Of a stretch of DNA of 64,000 nucleotides, positions 45,656 to 55,588 are shown piece by piece. The first letter of the stretch is position 1, and the number at the start of each line of letters is the position of its first letter. The notes under the pieces were generated by a model. It had not been told where the DNA came from and did not search any database. It saw nothing but the letters and a program-made list of their open reading frames with translations. Made by a program: the position numbers and the translations under genes. Location of the stretch: NCBI GenBank assembly GCA_934525625.1, contig CAKSZL010000003.1:1-64000 (forward strand), read 5' to 3'. Origin of the DNA: an uncultured Burkholderiaceae bacterium (GTDB taxonomy: Bacteria > Pseudomonadota > Gammaproteobacteria > Burkholderiales > Burkholderiaceae_B).

Positions 45656-45727
45656 GTCTTACGGCGTTGAAGGGAGTCTTGCGGCGCCCGGCCCGGCCGT
45701 AAACGCGACGGGCGGGCGCCCTGCTTT

Positions 45728-46615
45728 TCAAGCATCCAGCAAGGAAGAAAACGCTTGCGCGGCGGGCGACAAGGGTCGCTTGGCCCGCCGCAGGCGATAC
45801 AAAGGCCGGGTCAGCTCCACCGGCATGGGCAGCGGCGCCAGCCGCTTCAGCTCGATCAAGTCCCGCACCAGGCAGGTAGGCAGCAAGGCCAGCCCCAGGC
45901 CTTGAACGACCGCCCTGGCAATGCCCTCGTTGCTGCCGATTTCCAGCGTTCGCGCCGGCACGATGCCGCAGGCGCGCAGCAAGCGCTGCCCTACCCCACC
46001 CGTTCCCGAACCCGGTTCGCGCACCAGCCACGTCTGCGCCGCCAAGGCCTGGGGCGTCAGGTCTTGCGGGGCAAGACGGTTCGTCGCCCCGACCACCAGC
46101 AGCGGCTCTTCGCGCCACACGGTGGAGACGATACCGGTTTCGTCCACCTCGCCTTCCACCAGCGCCAAGTCCATGCGGCACTCGATCAGGCCTTCGCTGA
46201 TGATGTGCGTATTGCCGACCACGACCTTGAGTTCGATGTCCGGATGGCGCGCGCGGAACGCCGCCAGCAGGGGCGGCAGCCAATAGCCGGCCACCGTGGT
46301 GCTGGCGCCGATGACCAGCGTGCCTTGCTTGAGCCCGGTGCGCGCCTGCACGTCTTCCAGCGCGGCGTGTTCGAGCGCGAAGATCTCCTTTAGATGCTCG
46401 TACATGGCTTGGCCGGCCTCGGTCAGGTTGATGCCGGCGCGCGCCGTGCCGCGCCCGGCCCTATCGACCAGCGACAGCCCCAGTTGGGCTTCCAGCTCTT
46501 TGACGCCCTTGGAGACGGCGGACTGGCTGATGCACAGCTTTTCGGCGGCGCGGGAGAAACCGTGTTCGCTGGCCACAGTGTGAAAAATGCGCGCCAGATG
46601 CAGATTCAATTGCAT
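45728..46615 (-). CDS. LysR-type regulator divergent from yeiH-like gene
   Basis: LysR regulator resembling CysB/YeiE-like proteins. Helix-turn-helix at about residues 18-42 (GFSRAAEKLCISQSAVSKGVKELE), then the coinducer domain (GTLVIGASTTVAGYWLPPLLAAF). 295 residues. It is divergent from the YeiH-type transporter gene, the same arrangement as yeiE-yeiH in enterobacteria, so it probably regulates that gene. The 143-bp gap contains a palindrome of the length LysR proteins bind. Confidence 0.87.
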   Translation of the reverse strand: MQLNLHLARIFHTVASEHGFSRAAEKLCISQSAVSKGVKELEAQLGLSLVDRAGRGTARAGINLTEAGQAMYEHLKEIFALEHAALEDVQARTGLKQGTLVIGASTTVAGYWLPPLLAAFRARHPDIELKVVVGNTHIISEGLIECRMDLALVEGEVDETGIVSTVWREEPLLVVGATNRLAPQDLTPQALAAQTWLVREPGSGTGGVGQRLLRACGIVPARTLEIGSNEGIARAVVQGLGLALLPTCLVRDLIELKRLAPLPMPVELTRPLYRLRRAKRPLSPAAQAFSSLLDA

Positions 46616-46641
46616 GAACTTATCTCATGGATTCTTGAATA

Positions 46642-46658
46642 ATAAATATTTTATTTAT
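46642..46658. promoter_or_regulatory. candidate LysR operator before the YeiH-type gene
   Basis: ATAAATA and its complement TATTTAT are separated by TTT in a very AT-rich gap between a LysR gene and its divergent partner. It also fits the T-N11-A rule. No experimental support. Confidence 0.45.
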
Positions 46659-46758
46659 ATAACGAAAAATAATATGCTAAAGGGAATGGCTTGTAAACAC
46701 GCGCCGCATCCGCGTCCTTGCGCCGCTTTCCCTATTTTTTTCCTGTTTTTTCATAGAC

Positions 46759-47826
46759 ATGCAACAAACTTCCGTCGCCCCTTCTTCCACAGCCCCGGTG
46801 CTGGGCTGGACATACGGTGTGCTGCTATGCGCCTTGCTGGCCGTGCTGGCGGGCATGTTGGCCGAACAGCCGGCCGTGCGGGCCATGGGCGTGTCGGTGC
46901 TGCCGCTGGCCATCGTGCTGGGCATGGTGATAGGCAATCTGGCGCCGCGCCCGCTGCGTCTGGTCGACGCCGGCATCCAGTTCGCCAAGGGACGCTGCCT
47001 GCGGCTGGGCATCGTATTGTTCGGTTTTCATCTTACCTGGCACGAGCTGGCCGCCGTGGGGGCCGGCGGGCTGGCGCTGGCGGTAACGATGCTGTCCATG
47101 GCGTTTCTGGCGACGGTTTACGTCGGCACGCGCTATCTGGGCCTGGAGCGCGACACCTGCATCCTGATCGGCGCGGGCAGCGCCATTTGCGGAGCGGCCG
47201 CGGTGCTGGCGACCGAACCCGTGGTGCGCGGCCGCAGCGAACAAGTGGCCGTCGCCATCGCCACCGTCGTGCTGTTCGGCACGCTGGCCATGTTCATCTA
47301 TCCGCTGCTGTTCCCCTACCTGGGCTTGTCCGAAACCGCCTACGGGCGCTATGCGGGGGCCACGATACACGAGGTGGCGCAGGTCGTCGTGGCGGGCGCC
47401 GCCGTCGGCCAGCAGGCCTTGCATGCCGCGGTCGTCGAGAAGATGCTGCGCGTGCTGCTGCTGGCGCCTTTTCTGCTGATGTTGTCCGCGTATCTGATGC
47501 GTCGGCCCGCCAAGAACGGCAAGTGCGGCGAAAACGGCGAGAGCAACGCGGCCGCCGGCGCAGGCGGTCTCGTCATACCCTGGTTTGCGCTGGGCTTCGT
47601 CGCCATCGCCGCCTTGAATTCCACGGGCTGGGTGCCCGAAGCCTCGGTGGCCGGCATCTTGAAGCTGGACGCCTTCTTGCTCGCCATGGCGATGGCGGCG
47701 CTAGGGTTGAGCACGCGCATGGCCGACCTTCGCCGCGCCGGCTGGCGGCCCATGCTGCTGGCCGCGATGACCGCCGTTCTGCTGCTGAGCGTGGGCTATG
47801 CGCTTAGCATGTGGTGGCTGGGCTGA
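46759..47826 (+). CDS. yeiH: YeiH family putative sulfate/anion exporter
   Basis: Integral inner-membrane protein of the YeiH/UPF0324 family with about ten helices. Family motifs are seen in GIVLFGFHLTWHELAAVG, IGAGSAICGAAAVLATEPVV and GATIHEVAQVVVAGAAVG. 355 residues. Members are annotated as sulfate exporters, for which direct evidence is thin. The divergent LysR gene supports a role in sulfur-compound or anion handling. Inserted between helices is a hydrophilic loop rich in Lys, Gly and Asn (about 250-270). Confidence 0.88.
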   Translation: MQQTSVAPSSTAPVLGWTYGVLLCALLAVLAGMLAEQPAVRAMGVSVLPLAIVLGMVIGNLAPRPLRLVDAGIQFAKGRCLRLGIVLFGFHLTWHELAAVGAGGLALAVTMLSMAFLATVYVGTRYLGLERDTCILIGAGSAICGAAAVLATEPVVRGRSEQVAVAIATVVLFGTLAMFIYPLLFPYLGLSETAYGRYAGATIHEVAQVVVAGAAVGQQALHAAVVEKMLRVLLLAPFLLMLSAYLMRRPAKNGKCGENGESNAAAGAGGLVIPWFALGFVAIAALNSTGWVPEASVAGILKLDAFLLAMAMAALGLSTRMADLRRAGWRPMLLAAMTAVLLLSVGYALSMWWLG

Positions 47827-47915
47827 GGCCTTGCGATGTTGGGCTTCGCCTTGCTCCGCGCCAACCTGCGGGGCTTAGCCGGCGAAACGGTGCCGTGACG
47901 CTTCCGCCTTTGCCT

Positions 47916-48362
47916 TCAATGGCACGAAGCGCCGCCTGAGCGGCGGGGTTTGCCATCCGCCGAGCCGGCATTGCCCGATAGTTTTTCCAGTATCGGGCAA
48001 TCCGGGCGGTTGTCGCCGTGGCAGGCCTGGGCCAGTTGCTCGACCTGTTCGCGCAGCGATTGCAGCTTGCGGATGTCTTCGTCCAGTTCGGCGATGTACT
48101 GCCGGGCCAGGTGCTTGACGTCCTGGCTTTTGCGCGAGGTGTCCTGCCATAGCTGCAGCAGCGTGCCGATGCGCTCCAGCGAGAAGCCCAAGTCGCGCGA
48201 ACGCCGGATGAAACGCAGCGTCTGCACGTCGGCCTCGCTGTACTGGCGATAGCCGGCGGAAGTGCGCGCCGCCGGCCGCAGCAAGCCTATGCTTTCGTAA
48301 TAGCGGATCATCTTGGCCGAAACGCCGGATTCCGCGGCGGCCTGGCCGATGTTCATGCCCAT
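47916..48362 (-). CDS. cueR: copper-responsive MerR-family regulator CueR
   Basis: Activates copper efflux genes on binding Cu(I). The MerR helix-turn-helix starts MNIGQAAAESGVSAKMIRYYE; the metal-binding loop has C114 and C122 (ACHGDNRPDC), spaced like C112 and C120 of E. coli CueR with two extra N-terminal residues. AAGGAGG lies at the right distance before ATG 48362. 148 residues. It follows the copper ATPase gene, 48 bp away on the same strand, so it may be cotranscribed. Confidence 0.93.
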   Translation of the reverse strand: MGMNIGQAAAESGVSAKMIRYYESIGLLRPAARTSAGYRQYSEADVQTLRFIRRSRDLGFSLERIGTLLQLWQDTSRKSQDVKHLARQYIAELDEDIRKLQSLREQVEQLAQACHGDNRPDCPILEKLSGNAGSADGKPRRSGGASCH

Positions 48363-48410
48363 ATCGCCTCCTTCTTTTGCCGTTTCAACAAACCTTCATG
48401 CCGCTTCCAT

Positions 48411-50701
48411 TCAAGCCGCCTTGGCCGCGCCCGGCCGGTAGCTGCGCAGGCGCAGCGCATTGGTGAGCACGAACACGCTGGACAAGGCCATGGCGCCGGC
48501 CGCGAAGATGGGCGACAGCAGCACGCCGTAGAACGGGTACAGCACGCCGGCCGCCACGGGTATCAGCGCGGTGTTGTAGGCGAAGGCCCAGAACAGGTTC
48601 TGGCGGATGTTGCGCAAAGTGGCGCGCGAGACGCCGATGGCGTCGGGCACGCCCATCAGGTCGCCGGACATCAGCACCACGTCGGCGGCGTCTATGGCCA
48701 CGTCGGTGCCCGTGCCGATGGCGATGCCGACGTCGGCCTCGGCCAGCGCCGGCGCGTCGTTGATGCCGTCGCCCACGTAGGCGATCTGGCCGTGGGTGTC
48801 GCGCAGCTTGCGCACGGCGTCGACCTTGCCGTCGGGCAGCACTTCGGCCACGACCTCGTCTATGCCCAGCCGGCGCGCGATGGCTTCGCCGGTGCGGCGG
48901 TTGTCGCCGGTAATCATCACGACCTTGAAGCCCTGGCGGTGCAGCGTGGCGATGGCGTCCTGCGTTGTGGGCTTGAGCGGGTCGGCCACCGCGATCATGG
49001 CGGCCAGCTTACCGTCCAGCGCGGCGAACAAGGGTGTCTTGCCTTCGTCGCCCAGGCGGGCCAGTTCCGTGTTGAACACGGAAACGTCCAGGCCCAGCTT
49101 GCGCATGTAGCGGTCGGCGCCCACCTTGACGTCCACGCCGCCACGCGGCCGGTAACGCCAAAGCCGGTTACCGACTGGAAGGCTTCGGCCGTGCCGGGTG
49201 CGCGCCCGGACTCTTCTTGCGCCGCGCGCACGATGGCCTGGGCGATGGGATGTTCGGAATGCGCTTCGACGCCGGCCACGGCCGCCAGCACCTGGACGCG
49301 CTCGAAGCCCGGCGCCAGGATCAGGTCGGTCAGTTCGGGGCGGCCCTTGGTGAGCGTGCCGGTTTTGTCCACCGCGACCACGCGGGCGTCGGCCAGGCGC
49401 TGCAGGCTTTCGCCCTTGCGGAAGAAAATGCCCATTTGCGCCGCCCTGCCCGTGCCCACCATGATGGAGGTGGGCGTGGCCAGGCCCATGGCGCAGGGGC
49501 AGGCGATGATCAGCACCGCCACGCCGTTGACGAGCGCGAAGGTCAGGGCCGGCGAAGGCCCCCACAGCAGCCACACGATGCAGGTAAGCACGGCGGCCAG
49601 CATCACGGCGGGCACGAACCACAGCGTGATCTTGTCCACCAGCGCCTGGATGGGCAGCTTGGAGGTCTGGGCGCGCTCGACCATCTGGATGATTTGCGCC
49701 AGCACGGTGTCTTCGCCCACGCTTTCGGCGCGCATGGTCAGCGCGCCGGTCTGGTTGAGCGTGCCGCCCACCAGTTCGGCGCCCTCTTCTTTTTTCACCG
49801 GCACGGGTTCGCCGCTGATCATGGATTCATCGACGAAGCTGTCGCCCGAGAGCACCACACCGTCCACGGGTATGCTTTCGCCCGGGCGCACTTGCAGCAC
49901 GTCGCCCGATTTGACGTTCTCGATGGGCTCGTCGCTGACGGCGCCGTCGCGCACCACGTGCGCGGTGCGCGGCTGCAGCGTAACCAGGCGGCGGATGGCA
50001 TCCGAGGTGCGGCCGCGCGCGCGCGATTCAAGAAAGCGGCCCAGCAGAATCAGCGTGCTGATGACGGCGGCGGCCTCGAAATAGACGTGCACCGTCTCGG
50101 GCGGCAGCCACGAAGGCGCAAACGTGGCGACCAGCGAGTACAGATAGGCCGCGCCCGCGCCCACCGCGACCAGGGAGTTCATGTCGGGCGCGCCGCGCAG
50201 CAAGGCCGGTATGCCCAGCGTGAAAAAGCGCCGGCCCGGCCCGGCCAGCACCAGCGTGGTCAGCACGAACTGGATCAGCCAGCTCGTCTGCATGCCGATG
50301 TTCTCCATCACCCAATGGTGCATGGCCGGAATCATGTGGCTGCCCATTTCCAGGATGAACACGGGCAGCGCCAGCGCCAGCGACAGAATCAGCGAGCGGC
50401 GCAGCTCGACCTGCTCTTGCTGCTGTTGCCTGGCCAGGCGGTCCTGCGCCTGGCGTTCGTCGACGATGGCTTCGTAGCCGGCTTTCTTGACGGCGTTCAC
50501 GGCCAGCGCGGCGTCGGCCTGGCGCTCGAATTGCACGTCGGCCTTGCCGGTGGCCAAGTTGACGCTGGCTTCGGTGACGCCGGGCACGGCGGCCAGCGCG
50601 CGCTCGACGCGGCCGACGCACGAGGCGCAGCTCATGCCGGAAACCAGCAAGGTAAGGTGGGAAGTACCGTCTTGAATGGAAAGAGCGGGGGTAGAATTCA
50701 T
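48411..50701 (-). pseudogene. copA: copper-translocating P-type ATPase with a frameshift
   Basis: Cu(I) efflux ATPase. The first part (50701 to about 49141) has a metal-binding domain GMSCASCVG (C25, C28), the membrane CPC motif [18 protein letters not shown] phosphorylation site and TGES-like ISGEPVP. The second part (from about 49140 to 48411) has [18 protein letters not shown] and the last helices. The frame breaks at 49140-49141 in the nucleotide-binding domain, after FGVTGRV; adding one base restores GVDVKVGA. Start at 50701, behind AGGAGAT. Either a real mutation or a sequencing error in GC-rich DNA. cueR lies downstream. Confidence 0.88.
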
Positions 50702-50766
50702 GGAGCGATCTCCTGCCGCGCGCGGCGTTCGATTAACACGATGAGGCCACCTTAAAGCTTCCCACC

Positions 50767-51738
50767 ATGGCAAAGTCAAATTCTACGCTCGGCATCGACA
50801 GCCGCAACTATCTGCTGCCTAGGGTGGACCAGGGCGACATCTCGAAATGGCCCACTTCGGCCGAGACGTTTTACAAGAACAAGCGCGATTATCAAACCCT
50901 GCTGCAATCCTATGCCGAACGCCTGAGCGACCGCCAGGAAATGCTGTTCGCGGGCCGGCGCCAGGCGCTGCTGCTGATTTTCCAGGCCATGGACGCGGCC
51001 GGCAAGGACAGCACCATCAAGGCCACGCTTACCGGCATCAACCCGCAAGGCTGCGACGTCACCTCGTTTCGCGCGCCCAGCGAGCGCGATCTGAGCCACG
51101 ATTTTCTATGGCGGGCGCAGCGCCATCTGCCCATGCGCGGCATGATGGCCGTGTTCAACCGCTCGTATTACGAAGACGTGCTGGTGGTGCGCGTGCACCC
51201 CGAGTACCTGGCCGGCGCGGGCATGGGCCATCGCATGAACGACCTGGCCTCGCTATGGCGCGAGCGCTACGCCTCCATCGTGGACTTCGAATCGCATTTG
51301 AACCGCAACAACACGCGGGTGGTGAAGTTCTTCCTCAACGTATCGCCCGAAGAACAGCGCAAGCGCCTGATCGCCCGCCTGGACGACCCCACCAAGCACT
51401 GGAAGTTCGACCCGACCGACGTGGTCGAGCGCCAGCACTGGCCCGACTACATGCAGGCCTACGAAGAATGCCTGCGCGCCACGCACACCGAGGCCTCGCC
51501 TTGGTACGTGATACCCGCCGACGACAAGGAAAACATGCGCCTGATCGTCGCCCAAATTCTGCAGGACACACTGGACGGCATGGGCCTGAGCTACCCCGCC
51601 ACCTCGGTGGACTTCTCCGAACAGGCGGACGTCTGGCGCAAGGCCTTGCTCGGAGACGACGTCGGCGGCAAAGGCGGTAACGGCAAGGGGAACGGCAAGC
51701 CGAAAGAAAAAGGCAAGAACGGCAAAAAGGCCGATTAA
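50767..51738 (+). CDS. polyphosphate kinase 2 family protein
   Basis: PPK2 transfers phosphate between polyphosphate and nucleotides. Walker [10 protein letters not shown] (about residues 75-83) and the lid/Walker B stretch [21 protein letters not shown] are typical, as is the late [15 protein letters not shown]. It is 323 residues in one domain. The tail after about residue 295 is a low-complexity run of Gly, Lys and Asn, probably disordered. Divergent from copA. Specificity for ADP or AMP is not evident. Confidence 0.88.
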   Translation: MAKSNSTLGIDSRNYLLPRVDQGDISKWPTSAETFYKNKRDYQTLLQSYAERLSDRQEMLFAGRRQALLLIFQAMDAAGKDSTIKATLTGINPQGCDVTSFRAPSERDLSHDFLWRAQRHLPMRGMMAVFNRSYYEDVLVVRVHPEYLAGAGMGHRMNDLASLWRERYASIVDFESHLNRNNTRVVKFFLNVSPEEQRKRLIARLDDPTKHWKFDPTDVVERQHWPDYMQAYEECLRATHTEASPWYVIPADDKENMRLIVAQILQDTLDGMGLSYPATSVDFSEQADVWRKALLGDDVGGKGGNGKGNGKPKEKGKNGKKAD

Positions 51739-51802
51739 GGGCGTTACGGTTTTCCCGTGCGCGCAGCCGTGTCAGGCCGCGGCCTCCTTGCCGCTTGCAC
51801 GT

Positions 51803-52147
51803 TTACAGGATTTCGAGCACGGCCTCTACCGGACGGCACAAACGCGCGCCTTTGGGCGTCGTTACGAAGGGCCGGTTCAGCAGAATGGGATTTTCCTCGA
51901 TGGCCTTCAGCAATTGCGCATCGCTGAGCGCGGGGTCGTCCAGCTTCAGCGCGGCGTAGACCGCCTCCTTGGCGCGCATCGCTTCGCGCACCGACAAGCC
52001 GGCGCTGTGAATCAGCTCGGCCAGTTGCCCGGCATTCAGCGGGGTTTTCAGGTATTCGACGATTTGCGGCTCGTGGCCTTGTTCGCGGATGAGCGCCAGG
52101 GTGTTGCGCGACGTGCTGCAGCGGGGGTTGTGATAAATGGTGATCAT
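51803..52147 (-). CDS. arsC: ArsC family arsenate reductase (glutaredoxin type)
   Basis: Thioredoxin-fold protein of the ArsC/YffB group. The active Cys is C10 in YHNPRCSTSRN, and the arginine in NRPFV together with the IEENPILLNRP segment is the arsenate-binding part of true ArsC. 114 residues from ATG 52147. No other ars gene is near, so it may be an ArsC used alone or a related Spx/YffB-like reductase. Convergent with the PPK2 gene. Confidence 0.83.
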   Translation of the reverse strand: MITIYHNPRCSTSRNTLALIREQGHEPQIVEYLKTPLNAGQLAELIHSAGLSVREAMRAKEAVYAALKLDDPALSDAQLLKAIEENPILLNRPFVTTPKGARLCRPVEAVLEIL

Positions 52148-52412
52148 GGCGGAAAACATGGCGCCGCTGGCCGGTGCGCCCGGCCGGCGGCTTGAGTGGA
52201 TGACGGCGAGTCAGGACATATCGCATTCTACGGCAATCATTCACTGGTAGACAGGCCGCGGACGACGGCACAACTATGGCAAAACCGCAGCGTGCTCGCC
52301 TCGCACCTGCCGCATGCACCGGCCGCCGAGGGTTTGCCCTGCCCATGGCACGCTGCTACAGTACGATCTGGCTGTGTTTTTCGGCTAACTACTTGCAGGG
52401 GGTCTGTTCAAG

Positions 52413-52904
52413 ATGTCTGAGTTCTATTCCCTGGAGGCGCGTTCCATTACCGGTGAGCCCATTGATTTTTCGTCTTTCCGGGGCAAGGTCGTGCTTATCG
52501 TCAACGTGGCCTCGAAATGCGGTTTCACCCCGCAATACGAAGGCCTGGAAGCCTTATACCAGGATTACAAAGAGCAAGGCCTGGTCGTGCTGGGGTTTCC
52601 GTGCAACCAATTTGGCCAGCAAGAGCCCGGCAACGCCGTCGAAATTCTGGCTTTCTGCTCCACGAACTACAAGGTCAGCTTCCCGCTGGGCGAGAAAATC
52701 GACGTCAACGGCGTCAAGGCGCATCCCGTTTATGTATGGCTCAAAGAGCAGAAACCGGGCATTCTCGACACCGAAGCCATCAAGTGGAACTTCACCAAGT
52801 TTCTGGTGGGCCGCGACGGCCAGGTCATAGACCGCTTTGCGCCCACCACCACGCCCGACGCCCTGCGCGGCCCCATAGAAGCCGCATTGCAGGCGCAGGC
52901 CTGA
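52413..52904 (+). CDS. glutathione peroxidase family protein
   Basis: Cys-type thiol peroxidase (BtuE/GPx4-like) reducing peroxides with thioredoxin or glutathione. Catalytic C36 in ASKCGFTPQYEGLE, with Gln in FPCNQFG and Trp-Asn in WNFTKFLV forming the tetrad. 163 residues, standard for monomeric bacterial members. The next gene, a GST, starts 25 bp downstream and the lipoprotein gene 16 bp after that, suggesting a three-gene operon. OxyR control is possible but no site was seen. Confidence 0.94.
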   Translation: MSEFYSLEARSITGEPIDFSSFRGKVVLIVNVASKCGFTPQYEGLEALYQDYKEQGLVVLGFPCNQFGQQEPGNAVEILAFCSTNYKVSFPLGEKIDVNGVKAHPVYVWLKEQKPGILDTEAIKWNFTKFLVGRDGQVIDRFAPTTTPDALRGPIEAALQAQA

Positions 52905-52929
52905 TTCTCTTTACAAGACCAAGCATACG

Positions 52930-53631
52930 ATGATCGACCTTTACTACTGGACCACCCCCAACGGCCACAAGGTGACGATGTTTCTGGAAGAGGCCGGCCT
53001 GCCCTACAAGCTGATACCCGTCAACATCGGCAAGGGCGAGCAATTCCAGGAAGAGTTTTTGCGCATCGCGCCCAACAACCGTATACCAGCCATGGTGGAC
53101 CACCAGCCCGCCGACGGCGGCGGCCCGCTGTCGCTGTTCGAGTCGGGCGCCATGTTGCTGTATTTGGCGGAAAAGACCGGGAAGTTCCTGCCGCAGTCGC
53201 TGCGCGGCCGCCACGAAACCCTGCAATGGCTGTTCTGGCAAATGGGCGGCCTGGGGCCCATGGCGGGCCAGAACCACCATTTCGGCACTTACGCCCCCGA
53301 AAAACTGCCCTACGCCATCAATCGCTACGTCGGTGAAACCGGGCGCCTGTACGGCGTGCTCAACAAACGCCTGGCCGACCGCGAGTTCGTCGCCGGCGAC
53401 CAGTACACCATCGCCGACATGGCCAGCTACCCCTGGATCGTGCCGCACGAACGCCAACAGCAGAACCTGGACGACTTCCCCAACCTGAAACGCTGGTTCG
53501 AGGCCATTGCACAGCGCCCCGCCACGCAGCGGGCCTATGCGCGCGCCGCGGAGGTCAACAGCCAGCCCACGGTGCACGACGAGCAGGCGCGCAAGATCCT
53601 GTTCGGCCAGAACGCCCAGACCGTACGTTGA
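52930..53631 (+). CDS. Nu-class glutathione S-transferase (YfcG/YghU-like)
   Basis: GST of the disulfide-bond reductase type. The N-terminus IDLYYWTTPNGHKVTMFLEEAGLPYKL holds the TxPN motif of Nu-class enzymes; NNRIPAMVDHQ and LFESGAMLLYLAEKTG complete the glutathione site; WLFWQMGGLGPMAGQ begins the helical domain. 233 residues. It lies in a likely operon with glutathione peroxidase, which agrees with a role in peroxide or disulfide metabolism. Confidence 0.91.
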   Translation: MIDLYYWTTPNGHKVTMFLEEAGLPYKLIPVNIGKGEQFQEEFLRIAPNNRIPAMVDHQPADGGGPLSLFESGAMLLYLAEKTGKFLPQSLRGRHETLQWLFWQMGGLGPMAGQNHHFGTYAPEKLPYAINRYVGETGRLYGVLNKRLADREFVAGDQYTIADMASYPWIVPHERQQQNLDDFPNLKRWFEAIAQRPATQRAYARAAEVNSQPTVHDEQARKILFGQNAQTVR

Positions 53632-53647
53632 ACCCACCGCATCCATC

Positions 53648-54451
53648 ATGGCCGTATTCGCACGATTTTCCCTGAAACCGCTGGCTGTTCTCGGCGCGTC
53701 CGCTCTGTTGGCGGCTTGCGCCAGCAGCCCCAAAGACCACGTATCGCTGATTCCCGCCGAGCAGATCGCCCAGGAAACCAGCAAGGACGGCGTTTTTACA
53801 CAGCCCTTGAAATGGGAGCGCAGAGCCCCCGGCTGCCAGGGAGAATGCCCCAGCATCAAGGTGGATGCTTTGGTGTTCCCCGGCAACCCCAAACTGACCC
53901 GCTGGGTGGACGAAGGCCTGGCGCAGATGACCACGCTGTGGCAAGACCCGGCGCCCAACTACACCGACCTGGCCGGTTTCGAGCAGCATTTCTGGCGCAT
54001 CGCCGCGCCCAGGGATTCGGCCATCCTGGAGGCCAAAGCGCGTTACCGCAGCCAAGGGCTGACGGTGCTGGAGCTGAACACCTGGCAATACGTGACCGGT
54101 GCCGCGCACGGCATACCGGCCACCCGCTTCCTGAATTGGGACAACCGCAGCAACGAGTTGATCGTGCTGCGCGACATTCTGCTGCCCGGCCAGGCCGGCG
54201 CCTACGAGGCCGCGCTGCGGCAAGCGCATGCCGCATGGCAGCAAAACCATCCGGACGCCCAGGCCGACCCGCAGCAGTTCGCGCGCCAATGGCCGTTCCA
54301 GATGACCGACAATTTCGCCCTGACCGACACGGGGCTGGTCGTTAAATACGACGCCTACGCCATCGCGCCCTATTCCTCGGGCCAACCCGAAATGCTGATT
54401 CCGTATAGCGCGCTGCAAGGCATACTCAAGCCCGAGTATTTGCCGGAATAA
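53648..54451 (+). CDS. DUF3298-type lipoprotein
   Basis: Probable outer-membrane or periplasmic lipoprotein. The lipobox LAAC places the acceptor Cys at about residue 24 after a hydrophobic segment. The C-terminal half resembles DUF3298 (RsiV-like) domains: QGLTVLELNTWQYVTGAAHGIPATRFLNWD and the closing SGQPEMLIPYSALQGILKPEYL. 267 residues from ATG 53648; a longer frame upstream overlaps the GST gene in another frame. Function unknown. Confidence 0.82.
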   Translation: MAVFARFSLKPLAVLGASALLAACASSPKDHVSLIPAEQIAQETSKDGVFTQPLKWERRAPGCQGECPSIKVDALVFPGNPKLTRWVDEGLAQMTTLWQDPAPNYTDLAGFEQHFWRIAAPRDSAILEAKARYRSQGLTVLELNTWQYVTGAAHGIPATRFLNWDNRSNELIVLRDILLPGQAGAYEAALRQAHAAWQQNHPDAQADPQQFARQWPFQMTDNFALTDTGLVVKYDAYAIAPYSSGQPEMLIPYSALQGILKPEYLPE

Positions 54452-54467
54452 GTGCTCGCAAGCGTGT

Positions 54468-55355
54468 TTACCATTGGTCGCCGTCGTCGCGCTCGAAGCG
54501 CTCCAGGTCGAAATAAGGCGACGAGCCGGATTCCTGGGCTTCCTGTGGCTGTTGTGGAGCCCGCGGTGGCTGCTGCCGCGTTTGTTGTTGCGTCTGCGCT
54601 TGCCGGCTCGGCGATTCCCGGCCGTTCGGAGCCTGCCCGGGCGCGGCCGTTGCGCCGCCCTTGCCCTGGGCCTCGTTGCGCAGCGCGGCGCGCTTGTCCA
54701 GCACGCGCTGGGTGAGGTCTTCCAGCTTGGCCGCCAGCGCATTGTGCTTCTTGCGCTGCGCCCACTCCACCGCCGTCATGCTGTCCAGATTGCGCGCCGT
54801 GATGTCGGCGCCCGCCTCCAGCAGTATGCGCACCACCTCTTCGCTGCCGCCGTAGGCCGCCATCATCAACGGCGTGGTGCCGTCCGGGCCGGGCGCGTTG
54901 ACGATGGCCTTGTGCTTGAGCAGCAGGCGCACGGTGTCGGCATGCCCGCGCGAGGCGGCGTAGTGCAGCGCCGTCCAGCCCAGGCGATTGACCTGCGCGC
55001 CCTTGGCGATCAGCTTGGCGGCGCGGTCGGTCTGGCCGACCACGGCCAAGTACATCAGCGGCGTTTCGTCTATGGGGTTGACGACGTTGACGTCTATCTT
55101 GCGCTGCGCAAGCAGCAGGTCGAAGCTCTTCCAGGCCTCGTCGCGCACCGCCTGCATCAGGGCGGGCATGCCGCCCGGGGTGACGGCGTTCGGGTCCACG
55201 CCGCGCCGCAAGCCGTTTTGAACCTGCGACACCTGGTCGTTGGCCAGCGCTATCCACCAGTCTTTGGGCGCGCTGGCGGCGCCCATCAAGGCCCAGGCCA
55301 TGCCCAGAATCAGGACTTGCGCGGCATATCGGCGAAAAGCGGTAAAAATATTCAT
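54468..55355 (-). CDS. exported ankyrin-repeat protein
   Basis: Protein with a signal-like hydrophobic N-terminus (about 10-30) and four to five ankyrin repeats (residues about 60-200), e.g. GWTALHYAASRGHADTVRLLLKHKAIV and GTTPLMMAAYGGSEEVVRILLEAGADI. The C-terminal 80 residues are low-complexity, rich in Gln, Pro and Ala (QTQQQTRQQPPRAPQQPQ), and end in an acidic/aromatic tail. 295 residues. Likely a periplasmic scaffold; partner unknown. It converges on the lipoprotein gene with 16 bp between. Confidence 0.86.
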   Translation of the reverse strand: MNIFTAFRRYAAQVLILGMAWALMGAASAPKDWWIALANDQVSQVQNGLRRGVDPNAVTPGGMPALMQAVRDEAWKSFDLLLAQRKIDVNVVNPIDETPLMYLAVVGQTDRAAKLIAKGAQVNRLGWTALHYAASRGHADTVRLLLKHKAIVNAPGPDGTTPLMMAAYGGSEEVVRILLEAGADITARNLDSMTAVEWAQRKKHNALAAKLEDLTQRVLDKRAALRNEAQGKGGATAAPGQAPNGRESPSRQAQTQQQTRQQPPRAPQQPQEAQESGSSPYFDLERFERDDGDQW

Positions 55356-55588
55356 AAATTCAATTTAATCAAATAGCTATGACTTATTTTTATAAATTAC
55401 TTTATATGAAGAAAAAACTAGATATTCTCTTATAGAATCAAATAGTTAAATATTATTTTTAATCTATTTTATGAGAAAAATTTCAAGTGATTTCTCAAGT
55501 TTCTTCAGTCCACGAGTAAAACTTAAAGTAATTTCTTAAGTTCCTTCAGCCGGCGGCTCAAGCGGCCTCGATGCCCTACCGGGCATCG
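55356..55588. other. AT-rich intergenic stretch with imperfect direct repeats
   Basis: About 170 bp (55360-55530) of strikingly AT-rich sequence between the ankyrin gene and tatD. Near its end two imperfect direct repeats of about 25 bp stand 39 bp apart: 55486-55510 (core ATTTCTCAAGTTCTTCAG) and 55525-55550 (core ATTTCTTAAGTTCCTTCAG). No gene. It should hold the promoter of the ankyrin gene. Confidence 0.6.

Noticed and set aside
45690..45727. GC-rich inverted repeat between DUF2165 and LysR genes as a terminator
   Set aside because: Arms pair only partly, the loop is long, and the T run is short and interrupted.
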